Virus record (IMG/VR): IMGVR_UViG_3300035701_001754
Span: 1-22,399 of that record
DNA length: 22,399 nt
Direction: 5' to 3' (one strand)
From: a virus
A program made the position numbers and the translations under genes. Shown in pieces: positions 1 through 6,775 of this stretch (within the stretch, counting starts at the first letter, position 1; each line of letters begins with the position of its first letter). The notes beneath the pieces were generated by a model. It was not told the DNA's origin and did not search any database. It saw only the letters and a list, made by a program, of their open reading frames with translations.

Positions 1-53
1 GATTTAAGTTTTACAGCCTCCGCGATGTTAAAAAAATATTCATTCCAATCCAT
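1..53 (-). CDS. Probable dCMP deaminase, N-terminal fragment (runs off window)
   Basis: Only the first 17 codons are present; the gene continues beyond position 1. The ATG at 53-51 directly follows the TAA of the upstream gene, so the two are probably co-translated. The start reads MDWNEYFFNIAEAVKLKS, which fits the usual opening of deoxycytidylate deaminases (W-x-E-Y-F, then I-A-x-A-V, then K/R-S). If correct, it makes dUMP from dCMP for dTTP synthesis, a common T4-like phage function. The zinc-binding motifs lie outside the window, so the call rests on this short N terminus. Confidence 0.6.
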   Translation of the reverse strand, partial: MDWNEYFFNIAEAVKLK

Positions 54-365
54 TTATATTAGTTTTTGATTTGACCAATAATATATTCTCGGATTTTCGA
101 ACCTATGTAAAGAACGGGCTTCTTTTTTGAAGATAAGGTTACCAATCTGAACTAAATGGGAATGATTTTTTAGGTCAATTCCAACAACATATCCATTACC
201 ATCTTTCTCATATGTGGTTTCCCACATGTATTTGTCCTTGTCATAAAGGAGAAGATTATCTATCAACTCTTTCTTGTTCCCGGTTATTGGGAGATCTCTC
301 TCATCACATAATTTTTTGAGAACGTCCAATCGTAATTTTTCGTAATCTAAATTATCTGTTATCAT
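54..365 (-). CDS. SAP-domain protein, 103 aa
   Basis: Residues about 8-42 look like a SAP motif, a short helix-turn-helix DNA-binding module: two amphipathic helices around a Leu-Pro-x-x-Gly-x-Lys turn (LPITGNKKELIDNLL). The remaining 60 residues are not recognised and contain aromatic and basic patches. The gene overlaps the end of the upstream 84-aa gene by 14 nt and abuts the deaminase start, so it is inside an operon. A DNA-binding role is inferred from the motif only. Confidence 0.65.
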   Translation of the reverse strand: MITDNLDYEKLRLDVLKKLCDERDLPITGNKKELIDNLLLYDKDKYMWETTYEKDGNGYVVGIDLKNHSHLVQIGNLIFKKEARSLHRFENPRIYYWSNQKLI

Positions 366-606
366 CTCTCATTTCTCCAATGTTATAAAAATTTCTAACC
401 CAAAAAACACCTTGAACAAATCCAAGCCACCTATTTGCTTTATCTATTTTATTTTCTTCAATAAACATAGGTATTTGTTCTAACATCCATTTTACATGAT
501 TTAATGAATCTGGAACATCGTTTTGGCGAATTGATTCAATGACCCCCATGTTAGTTAGAAAATCACTATATTTTTTGGTAACATTTACTATTTGTTCGTT
601 TGTCAT
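352..606 (-). CDS. Conserved phage protein of unknown function, 84 aa
   Basis: The ATG at 606-604 (MTNEQIV) is preferred over a TTG further upstream. The core, residues about 36-72, reads like a small helical protein seen in many phages: a stretch ending WMLEQIP, then KANRWLGFVQGVFW. I know this pattern as a conserved hypothetical without a function. It starts 23 nt after the methyltransferase stop and overlaps the SAP gene by 14 nt, consistent with one transcript for methyltransferase, this gene, the SAP protein and the deaminase. Confidence 0.7.
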   Translation of the reverse strand: MTNEQIVNVTKKYSDFLTNMGVIESIRQNDVPDSLNHVKWMLEQIPMFIEENKIDKANRWLGFVQGVFWVRNFYNIGEMRDDNR

Positions 607-629
607 AACGCAAAGATAAGACAATTTAT

Positions 630-1121
630 TCAAATAACCTTAAAAATTGTTTCACCCTTAAAACCCTTCTCCATGTGGAGTATACAGGTTTGTACCCGAC
701 TACCCTTGAATGTACTCCGGGGTAAATGGGTTATACTTCTTAATCCCCAATTCATAATATCTTTGGTTCTTTTTTCCCCGTTAATGATTGTGAGGTACGG
801 CATAAGAGCAACAATATTATCGGTCATGTTCATACAACTATACAAAATCTTATATCCCATCTTCATTGGAGTAAATGGTGGGTTCATCACGATCCAATTA
901 TATTTGTTATGTAACGGTGATTTTTCCAACTCAAAAAAATCTACACCGGGTAATGGATATTGTACAGTACCGTGTTTTTCTAAGACCTTAACTAGATTAC
1001 CTTTTCCGGGTGTTGGTTCTAAAATAATTCCAGCATATTCAGGAAGGAATGATGCCATGTATTCACAAATATGTTGGGGAGTTTGAAAGTGATCACCCCA
1101 GTCTTTTCCTTTATTTTCCAT
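630..1121 (-). CDS. N6-adenine DNA methyltransferase, 163 aa
   Basis: The protein has the two key motifs of SAM-dependent amino-methyltransferases: a motif-I-like glycine loop EPTPGKGNL near residue 35 and the catalytic NPPF motif IV near residue 79, typical of adenine-N6 enzymes. The N terminus (FQTPQHICEYM) matches the segment that precedes motif I in Eco57I/HsdM-like enzymes. At 163 aa it is a minimal catalytic domain with no visible target-recognition domain. The likely role is modification of phage DNA against host restriction. The ATG at 1121-1119 is chosen over a TTG two codons upstream because a TATATTTG promoter element ends 3 nt before it. Confidence 0.85.
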   Translation of the reverse strand: MENKGKDWGDHFQTPQHICEYMASFLPEYAGIILEPTPGKGNLVKVLEKHGTVQYPLPGVDFFELEKSPLHNKYNWIVMNPPFTPMKMGYKILYSCMNMTDNIVALMPYLTIINGEKRTKDIMNWGLRSITHLPRSTFKGSRVQTCILHMEKGFKGETIFKVI

Positions 1122-1124
1122 ATC

Positions 1125-1132
1125 CAAATATA
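1125..1132 (-). promoter_or_regulatory. Bacteroidetes-type -7 element of the methyltransferase operon
   Basis: On the minus strand the sequence reads TATATTTG, an exact match to the Bacteroidetes -7 consensus TAnnTTTG. It is followed by GAT and the ATG. No clear TTTG was found at the -33 position; a T-rich run overlapping the capsid terminator lies there. With 3 nt before the start codon the mRNA would be leaderless or nearly so. Confidence 0.5.
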
Positions 1133-1147
1133 GGAAAATTTACGCAA

Positions 1148-1176
1148 TAAAAAAACCCCCCGGAAATCCGGGGGGG
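1148..1176 (-). terminator. Rho-independent terminator of the head-gene block
   Basis: An 8-bp GC stem (1156-1163 with 1168-1175) with a 4-nt loop is followed on the minus strand by a run of seven T. It lies 27 nt after the capsid stop codon and so ends the morphogenesis transcript. Two extra pairs of G lengthen the G tract on the plus strand. Confidence 0.9.
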
Positions 1177-1202
1177 GGGGTTTAAAGATATTCTTTAAGA
1201 GA

Positions 1203-2933
1203 TTATCTTAATGTATCCATGTTGAATACTGTGATACCTTTCACGTCAATCACACCAAAGTAACGGTTGTTAACCATTTTCTTCGCGTATCTTGTCATGA
1301 TACCTTTGATAGGAGTCATGGTGAACGGATTGAACATTGTAGGTGTCAACTGTAATGGAACGTAAGGTGCGTATACATAACCTGCGTCTAACAATGATTT
1401 ACCTTTGTGCCCAATCAACACTTTGTTTGCTGGGAAGTAAGGGTCACGATAAACTTGGTAACGACCAGATAGAGTACCGATTTTTTCAATACCCATGTTG
1501 TACTGATCTTGTTCACCTGCCGCGTTTGAAACGTGGAAATATTCCAAGTCATCAAAAACAGCCGATACTTCAGAAGATACAACGATCCAGTTAGCACCAC
1601 CTCTTAATGTAGTTTTGTGAATCTGAGCTGAGATCTGGTTAATCTTTGTTACCAAAGTTTGGTTCCAGTCTTTCTGAGTGTAACCCTGAAGAGTTGCTCC
1701 AGCGTTTCCACCATATCTCCACTCATTATAATCCCACTTAGATGACCAAGCTGCACCTTTTCTAAGATCACGTAAAATTTCACGATCAACCTCAGCTGCG
1801 ATTTGCTCAGACAATAATGCTGTTAATTCAGCCTCAGCGTCAATGTTGTGGAATGCACTAACGTCTTGTGCCAATTCAGGTGACCAGCTAGCACGTAGCT
1901 TTCTTTCGGTAACGGAAACCGTTACGGATTGAAGGTCAAATGATACCTCACCGATTTGGTCTTCAAATTCCAAAGTGTCATACACTCTGAATGTTAAAGT
2001 CACGTTGCTAGCGGCGAATGTACCAGACAATGTTGTGTTAGAGAAACCAGCAGTTGCTGAATAACTCTGAAGGTCTACACTAACGTAAATTATACCTTCT
2101 TCGTCACAAATGTCAGCCCATTTTCCCGAAGGGAAAGCGGTGCTTGTTGATTTTTGACCATATTCAACAACACCTTTACCATATTTCTGTGTAACAATAT
2201 GGAAATTTCTTGATGTACCACTAACAAAAATTTCAGCAGATGCTAGGAATTCCTCAGTATCCATAATGTTACCATTTGGACCAATAAGTTTACCTTGACC
2301 ATCTTTAGAGAATCCTGAGAACGAAACAATCAATGTAGATTGTGACGTACCAGTTAATGATGCGTTGGTTACGTTGGTAACAACTCCGTTTGAGAATGTA
2401 ACTACAGATGTACCCGAAAGAGTCAATCCGCTGAACAATCCTTTTGAGTAATCAAAAAGACCGGTGTCAGGTGCGTTACCGTTACCACCGTCGTTTTCGT
2501 AGAAACGATCATACAAGTTCACACCAGTATATCCTTCATCAGGATTTGTGGATGCGTTTGGATATCCATAAGGACTGTAGTGATTTCCTTGATTTCTTTC
2601 CTGAATTTTAGGAATGAAATAGAATAATTTACCGATAGGTAAGTTCATGGCTTGAACAGACACGATGTCGTTAGCCAATAATTTAGAGAATACACGTCTG
2701 ATGATAGGAAATACCACAGTTTCAAATGATCCTGAAGAGTCGGCAACTGCCGCCTCATTGATCAAATAAGAAGCTTGGTTTTCATACAACTGAGCGATGT
2801 TATCTTTCATAGGACCGTCAAGACCCTCAAGGAATCCTAACTCATCCCATTTTCTGATGGTATCTTCTTTGATAACTTTAAGGTGTTTTAACCCGATGTT
2901 ACCAACCATACCTGATTCTAATAATGCTCCCAT
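1203..2933 (-). CDS. gp23: Major capsid protein, T4 gp23 family, 576 aa
   Basis: This is the hexameric shell protein. The family is recognised from the N-terminal segment with NIAQLYENQAS (about 45-55), the conserved core RKLRASWSPELAQD (about 344-357) followed by DAEAELTALLSEQI, and a C-terminal SGRYQVYRDPYF / AGYVYAPYVPL region, all as in T4 gp23. T4 gp23 is 521 aa; the extra length here is mainly a Ser/Thr/Gly-rich beta-type stretch at about 155-335. A prohead-protease site of the (L/I)-x-E type is visible at INE, residues 58-60, so maturation would leave A61 as the new N terminus. It follows the scaffold gene with no promoter motif in the 26-nt gap and is followed by a strong terminator. 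Confidence 0.96.
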   Translation of the reverse strand: MGALLESGMVGNIGLKHLKVIKEDTIRKWDELGFLEGLDGPMKDNIAQLYENQASYLINEAAVADSSGSFETVVFPIIRRVFSKLLANDIVSVQAMNLPIGKLFYFIPKIQERNQGNHYSPYGYPNASTNPDEGYTGVNLYDRFYENDGGNGNAPDTGLFDYSKGLFSGLTLSGTSVVTFSNGVVTNVTNASLTGTSQSTLIVSFSGFSKDGQGKLIGPNGNIMDTEEFLASAEIFVSGTSRNFHIVTQKYGKGVVEYGQKSTSTAFPSGKWADICDEEGIIYVSVDLQSYSATAGFSNTTLSGTFAASNVTLTFRVYDTLEFEDQIGEVSFDLQSVTVSVTERKLRASWSPELAQDVSAFHNIDAEAELTALLSEQIAAEVDREILRDLRKGAAWSSKWDYNEWRYGGNAGATLQGYTQKDWNQTLVTKINQISAQIHKTTLRGGANWIVVSSEVSAVFDDLEYFHVSNAAGEQDQYNMGIEKIGTLSGRYQVYRDPYFPANKVLIGHKGKSLLDAGYVYAPYVPLQLTPTMFNPFTMTPIKGIMTRYAKKMVNNRYFGVIDVKGITVFNMDTLR

Positions 2934-2959
2934 TTTAAATGTTTTTATTTTTTTTTATT

Positions 2960-4531
2960 TTATTTTATTTTGTTCATCAAATCTTTCATTCTTGCGAACT
3001 GTGGATTCATATAAGCCTTTGATTCGGCTAATATTTCACTACTTGAAGATGTTGATGGTGTTAAAGAGATTTTTTCTGCAACTGTTTCGGTTACTGGTTT
3101 TTTAGCTCCCAATTCAGATGTTATTGTATTGAATAAGTTTTTCGCCTCATTCATAGTCGAAACTGAATCGAATCTCTTCATAATATTCAATTTCTCTTGT
3201 TTAGTTGTTGAATGTTCAGTAAATAAACGTGTAGCATATGCCAGATTTGCGTTGAATACCGCCACTTCATTAAGTTTTTCTTTGAATAGAATAAGTGCCT
3301 TTTTATATTCGGCGTTTTGATTTCTCAATTTTTCAACTTCTTCGTTGATACCGGATGCTCCTGCACCTGACCCTGATTTCCATTTAGTTTTACTTGGTAG
3401 CCCCGCTCTATTAGCTCCACCCTTATTTCCGTGTACATTTGATTTTGTTCTTGCCGCTTCGGTTTGTTCACCTTCTTGTGACTCACCGTCTAATTCAATT
3501 TCATAAACGGTTTCCTCATCTTCTTTAACTTCCTTAGCTTTACCTGTATATGGACCATCTTTACCAGCTTTCTTTGCTCCTGTGAAAGGACCATTTTTAC
3601 CAGCTTTTTTGGTTCCATCTCCAAATGGTTTTCCCTTTCCTTCTTTAACTTCTGTGTCACCTTCTTTAACTTCTTTCTTACCACCAGTATATGGACCATC
3701 TTTACCAGCTTTCTTTGCTCCTGTGAAAGGACCATTTTTACCAGCTTTTTTGGTTCCATCTCCAAATGGTTTTCCCTTTGCTTTTGATTCAGCAAGTTGA
3801 TCTTCATCATCTGTTTCATCATCGTCGTCAGTTGAAGTTTCGTCGTCAGTTGAAGTTTCGTCGTCAGTTGAAGTTTCGTCGTCAGTTGAAGTTTCGTCGT
3901 CAGTTGAAGTTTCGTCGTCAGTTGAAGTTTCGTCGTCAGTTGAAGTTTCTCCACCAAAATCATCAGTTGGAAGTTCATCATCTGTTGAAGTTTCGCCTCC
4001 TAAATCGTCGGCTGGAACTGGAAGTTCATCATCTTCGTCGTCAAGCTTGATGATAAAATCATCTTCACCCGTACTAACTTCGATTGTGTTACCGTCTTTC
4101 TTTACTACTATACCATCTTCTGGTTTCATAGCTCTGAAAACTTTAAGTACTTCATCATGTGAAGCACTGGTCATGTCAAGAACTTCGTCATCCTCTGTTC
4201 CTTCTTCAGGTCCAAACTCATCATCTGTTTTTTCATCACCAGTCATATCATCTGTACTGGCGGTTGCGGTAGGATCTTCATTATCGAGGTTTGTGTCATC
4301 TGTATTATCATCGGTTGCAGTTTCACCTTCTGGTGATGTTGCATCGCCTGACATATCTTCTCCATCCTCTTCAGGAGTTGGTAACTCCTCATCTTCCATT
4401 GATTCTTTAAGCAATTCGTTCAGTTCTTGTTTCATGGTAGAAGCAAGTATACCTTTTGCGTTTGCTTTAACGGCTTCTTCAAGTGATTCTACTTGAAGTA
4501 ACGCTTGTTCTAAAATAGATTTTTCCTTCAT
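2960..4531 (-). CDS. Prohead core / scaffold protein (gp22 position), 523 aa
   Basis: Its place between protease and capsid genes, its strongly acidic low-complexity middle and its C-terminal helical region (residues about 395-470, with NLAYATRLFTEH) fit the internal scaffold of T4-like proheads, which is degraded by the prohead protease. N terminus: helical, about 1-45. Then an acidic Asp/Glu/Thr stretch containing seven tandem TSTDDE units, then two copies of a basic Gly-rich unit (KPFGDGTKKAGKNGPFTG and continuation). It is far longer than T4 gp22 (269 aa); repeats account for part of this. A GTATTTATA promoter lies 19 nt upstream of the start. Confidence 0.85.
   Translation of the reverse strand: MKEKSILEQALLQVESLEEAVKANAKGILASTMKQELNELLKESMEDEELPTPEEDGEDMSGDATSPEGETATDDNTDDTNLDNEDPTATASTDDMTGDEKTDDEFGPEEGTEDDEVLDMTSASHDEVLKVFRAMKPEDGIVVKKDGNTIEVSTGEDDFIIKLDDEDDELPVPADDLGGETSTDDELPTDDFGGETSTDDETSTDDETSTDDETSTDDETSTDDETSTDDETSTDDDDETDDEDQLAESKAKGKPFGDGTKKAGKNGPFTGAKKAGKDGPYTGGKKEVKEGDTEVKEGKGKPFGDGTKKAGKNGPFTGAKKAGKDGPYTGKAKEVKEDEETVYEIELDGESQEGEQTEAARTKSNVHGNKGGANRAGLPSKTKWKSGSGAGASGINEEVEKLRNQNAEYKKALILFKEKLNEVAVFNANLAYATRLFTEHSTTKQEKLNIMKRFDSVSTMNEAKNLFNTITSELGAKKPVTETVAEKISLTPSTSSSSEILAESKAYMNPQFARMKDLMNKIK
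3546..3638. repeat. 93-bp perfect direct repeat, copy 1 (within scaffold gene)
   Basis: These 93 bases are identical to 3687-3779, offset 141 bp. The repeat encodes the basic Gly-rich block of the scaffold, itself made of two related units of the form KKAGK(N/D)GP(F/Y)TG. Perfect identity at DNA level points to a recent duplication or ongoing homogenisation. Confidence 0.95.
3687..3779. repeat. 93-bp perfect direct repeat, copy 2 (within scaffold gene)
   Basis: Second copy of the repeat at 3546-3638. The 48 bases between the copies encode a short KEVKEGDTEVKEG-like acidic/basic linker. Confidence 0.95.
3823..3948. repeat. 18-bp tandem repeat, seven units (TSTDDE in scaffold)
   Basis: The unit GTTGAAGTTTCGTCGTCA (plus strand) recurs every 18 bp from 3831, with seven starts up to 3939. 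The first six units are perfect and the last diverges at its end. In the scaffold frame each unit gives one TSTDDE. The array preserves frame, and copy number would be expected to vary between related phages by slippage. Confidence 0.97.
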
Positions 4532-4550
4532 TTAAGTTGGTTTATTTCTA

Positions 4551-4559
4551 TATAAATAC
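4551..4559 (-). promoter_or_regulatory. Late-type promoter motif GTATTTATA (scaffold)
   Basis: On the minus strand the sequence reads GTATTTATA, 19 nt upstream of the scaffold ATG. It is one of a repeated set in this window found just upstream of late genes. No -35 hexamer is visible, as in T4 late promoters. Confidence 0.65.
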
Positions 4560-4611
4560 TTTAGTTTTTTAAAAAGTTACTTTTTTGATATTGGAAACAC
4601 TATAAAACTTC

Positions 4612-5298
4612 TTATTTTGCTAAGAAACTGTCCAGATTCCCCATCAGTCTTTTAATTTTATTATCTACAACGGGAGTTTCGTCCACAGATTCTTGATATT
4701 TTGATGCGTCGCTTAGGTCTTTAAAAATATATGCTCCCGGAGTTGATGGGGATGATACAATATCAAAACACACCAATTCAAAATCATCCTGAACTATATT
4801 CTCACCCTTAACATTTTTTAATGATCCCACGCCTCTTGATGAAATACCAAGTGTTGCTCCATTCATTAATAACATTGCCGCCTGATCACCCTTACAACTT
4901 ATTATTCCCATTTTTTTCCAACCCGGAGTAGTAAAAATTTTAATTTTACCCATTAATACTTTTCCTTCCCACCAAGTTTCTAAAATTGAATGTGATACTC
5001 GATCTAAATCGATAAGTGAAGATGTGGGATGATTTAACTCATTTAAAGCACCACCATTTTTAATTATAATTTGATATTTTTGGTCTTCCCTTTGAAGAAG
5101 ATGTTTGGGATAAATTCGACCATTTTTATTTGGTGTGTCATATTTCTGTAGCACAGCAAAAAGGACAAGATCTTGTGACCAATCCATATCCTTCATTTCT
5201 GTTAGAACTTTTATATTATCATCTGGGGAAATATAACCAGCGTCATATTCAATAAGAAATCCTCTTATTCCAACGTCATTGGGACCAAGTATCTTCAT
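4612..5298 (-). CDS. gp21: Prohead core protease, T4 gp21 family, 228 aa
   Basis: This serine-type maturation protease cleaves scaffold and capsid N termini during head expansion. The family is recognised by its place before the scaffold, its length (T4 gp21 is 212 aa) and its motifs: ELNHP with the probable catalytic His90, and GISSRGVGS with the nucleophile Ser at 153 or 154. The last 30 residues (after the DLSDASK segment) are a likely self-cleaved tail. A GTATTTATA motif lies 17 nt upstream, and the scaffold has its own copy, so the two may be expressed separately as well as together. Confidence 0.9.
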   Translation of the reverse strand: MKILGPNDVGIRGFLIEYDAGYISPDDNIKVLTEMKDMDWSQDLVLFAVLQKYDTPNKNGRIYPKHLLQREDQKYQIIIKNGGALNELNHPTSSLIDLDRVSHSILETWWEGKVLMGKIKIFTTPGWKKMGIISCKGDQAAMLLMNGATLGISSRGVGSLKNVKGENIVQDDFELVCFDIVSSPSTPGAYIFKDLSDASKYQESVDETPVVDNKIKRLMGNLDSFLAK

Positions 5299-5315
5299 TT
5301 ATAGATTTTATACTC

Positions 5316-5324
5316 TATAAATAC
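5316..5324 (-). promoter_or_regulatory. Late-type promoter motif GTATTTATA (prohead protease)
   Basis: The minus strand reads GTATTTATA followed by GAG, 17 nt before the protease ATG. It lies just after the stop codon of the 141-aa gene. Confidence 0.65.
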
Positions 5325-5337
5325 ATCAATATCTAGG

Positions 5338-5763
5338 TTATTTTTTAGTTTTGTAAAAATTGAATAGTTTTTTGTTACACAGACAATCATCTATTAGACT
5401 CTTCACCAAATCGTTCATTGATTTTTTAGTCTCTTTTGTTTTAACATCAAAGAATTTGTTTACATATAATGTGACCTCCAAATTCATAAATGATCTTTTT
5501 TCCGTTCTAATTCCTTTTGTTCTGATGTCCAAATCAACAATTGATTGTTGTTTAAAGTGTTCATCATTGAGATAATAAATTTTTTTTCCAATTTCTCGTC
5601 TTGTTTTTTGAATTAAACCGTTAAAGTCTTCTGTATCATTACTTGGTTGTACCCAAGAATTTAGTTTTAAGTAAATTGTTTTTAAGTTTTTAAAATCAAC
5701 TGTACCATAACCAATTTTTACTTCATCGTATACCCCCAAGGGAATATACTTACCTGTTTTCAT
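5338..5763 (-). CDS. Unknown protein between portal and protease, 141 aa
   Basis: No family recognised. It is a mixed alpha/beta-looking, basic protein ending in a Lys-rich tail (NFYKTKK). In T4 the interval between portal and protease holds the small core proteins gp67 and gp68, so a role in the prohead core is possible by position only; no sequence match supports it. It is separated from the 249-aa gene upstream by the divergent bS21 gene, so it needs its own promoter in 5764-5850. That stretch shows no clear GTATTTATA on the minus strand, only a partial GTATTTTT. Confidence 0.7.
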   Translation of the reverse strand: MKTGKYIPLGVYDEVKIGYGTVDFKNLKTIYLKLNSWVQPSNDTEDFNGLIQKTRREIGKKIYYLNDEHFKQQSIVDLDIRTKGIRTEKRSFMNLEVTLYVNKFFDVKTKETKKSMNDLVKSLIDDCLCNKKLFNFYKTKK

Positions 5764-5839
5764 TATTTACATATTATCTAATTTATGGTGTAATATAAAA
5801 AATAAGAAAAATACTCCACAAAACCAAAAATTTTTTGTA

Positions 5840-5847
5840 TATTTATA
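5840..5847 (+). promoter_or_regulatory. TATTTATA promoter motif directly before bS21
   Basis: TATTTATA ends 3 nt before the bS21 ATG. The overlapping TATATTTA (5838-5845) also resembles the host -7 element TAnnTTTG, but no TTTG is present about 19 nt further upstream. Because the bS21 start is fixed by homology, transcription from this element would give a leaderless message. Confidence 0.55.
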
Positions 5848-5850
5848 AAT

Positions 5851-6039
5851 ATGATAATTGTAAACGTAGAAAGAGGTAAGAATATTGATACTGCATTAAG
5901 AACCTATAAGAACAAGATTCAGAGGACAAAACTCATCCAAGAGTTAAAGTCCCGGAAGGAATTTGTCAAACCATCGGTAACAAAAAGAAAAGTGAAACTT
6001 AAAGCAATTTATGTTTCTAAATTAAAGGCCAGCCTTTAA
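5851..6039 (+). CDS. rpsU: Phage-encoded ribosomal protein bS21, 62 aa
   Basis: The whole protein aligns by eye with small-subunit protein bS21: the MIIVxV start, the basic helix with NID-x-ALRTYK (residues 11-20), then LKSRKEFVKPSVTKRK (32-47) and a final KAIYVSKL. The KPSVTKR form and the short C terminus are typical of Bacteroidetes bS21. A Tyr sits at position 54. In Flavobacterium ribosomes, bS21 together with bS18 and bS6 holds the 16S 3' tail and hides the anti-Shine-Dalgarno, and I recall Tyr54 as a contact residue. The gene is alone on the plus strand inside a minus-strand late block, has its own promoter motif, and ends convergent with the 249-aa gene. It probably replaces host bS21 in ribosomes during infection. 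Confidence 0.9.
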   Translation: MIIVNVERGKNIDTALRTYKNKIQRTKLIQELKSRKEFVKPSVTKRKVKLKAIYVSKLKASL

Positions 6040-6040
6040 T
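6021..6040. terminator. Palindrome shared by two convergent gene ends
   Basis: ATTAAAGGC pairs with GCCTTTAAT across a 2-base centre (a stem of about 8 bp with a 4-nt loop in practice). Both stop codons, of bS21 and of the opposing 249-aa gene, lie inside it. T-rich tails are weak on both sides, so its strength as a terminator is uncertain, but it is placed to stop both transcripts. Confidence 0.5.
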
Positions 6041-6771
6041 TGTGTTAATCTATAATAGTTATATTTTGAAATCAACATCGAATTAACTTCATCCTTAACC
6101 TTGTTTAATTTATCTGTTAATTCTGATCCCACCTTCTCATCTTCCAATAAAACACTTACTTGAGACAAGATGGCCTCTTTAAGGAAGTTGATTTTGGTTT
6201 CAGTTTCTTCTTTTGATAAAGATAAAATTTCTTTTAATTCTTTTTTCTGTCCTTCATTTAATGTGTGGTTGTAAATGACATTAAAGTTATTTGTCAAAAC
6301 AGCATGTAATAAAGTTTCATTTTGGGTGAAAGTTTCTATAATTGGTTTTTGTGTTTCTTTTGGTTTTATTAAAAATTCAACCAATTCTTTTTTGGATATA
6401 ATTTTTTTATCTATGTTAAGTAATGTGTCAGTTTCACATAGTATATCCAAAAGGTTATAAACATGGTTTTCCACAATTTCAATATCTTTAAATTGTTCAC
6501 TTAAGTCACATAGGTACTTCCCAAATGATGTCTTAATATCGTAAATATTTTTTGATTTTAATCTAGAACTAAGTTCATCGATATAAAGTCTGGCGGTTTC
6601 TTTGTCGTCAAAATATTTATTTTCAATATCCTCATATAACAAATACATCTCTCTGAAATCGGAATTTGATTTCATATCCATTACAATAGATTTAATCCCC
6701 GTTTTCTTTTCCTGTGAAAAAGATTCAGTTAAGGTAGTTAGCATTTTTATTTTTAATGTTCCAAATTTCAT
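6022..6771 (-). CDS. Unknown helical protein following portal, 249 aa
   Basis: No family recognised. The protein is rich in Lys, Glu and Leu and looks mostly alpha-helical, with likely coiled-coil at residues 175-235. It starts 4 nt after the portal stop; an internal Met at residue 10 (MLTTLTES) is an alternative start. Position after the portal gene corresponds to T4 gp67/gp68 (core proteins), so a prohead-core role is a reasonable but unproven guess. Its last 18 nt overlap the end of bS21 on the other strand. Confidence 0.75.
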   Translation of the reverse strand: MKFGTLKIKMLTTLTESFSQEKKTGIKSIVMDMKSNSDFREMYLLYEDIENKYFDDKETARLYIDELSSRLKSKNIYDIKTSFGKYLCDLSEQFKDIEIVENHVYNLLDILCETDTLLNIDKKIISKKELVEFLIKPKETQKPIIETFTQNETLLHAVLTNNFNVIYNHTLNEGQKKELKEILSLSKEETETKINFLKEAILSQVSVLLEDEKVGSELTDKLNKVKDEVNSMLISKYNYYRLTQLKAGL

Positions 6772-6775
6772 TTTT

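Noticed and set aside
592-1086. 164-aa plus-strand ORF opposite the methyltransferase
   Set aside because: It is the antisense of a clear methyltransferase gene and has no recognisable domain or promoter.
3823-3948. CRISPR-like array
   Set aside because: Units are contiguous 18-mers without spacers and encode a protein repeat.
3490-3981. 163-aa minus-strand ORF with KLQLTT repeats in another frame of the scaffold gene
   Set aside because: The 18-bp and 93-bp repeats have lengths divisible by 3 and keep all frames open; the scaffold frame explains the sequence.
4047-4496. 149-aa Ser-rich plus-strand ORF
   Set aside because: It is the complement of the Asp/Glu/Thr-rich scaffold codons; Ser-rich antisense frames are a usual artefact.
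5338-6771. Naming the 141-aa and 249-aa genes gp68 and gp67
   Set aside because: Only position and, for one, length agree with T4; no sequence motif supports the names.
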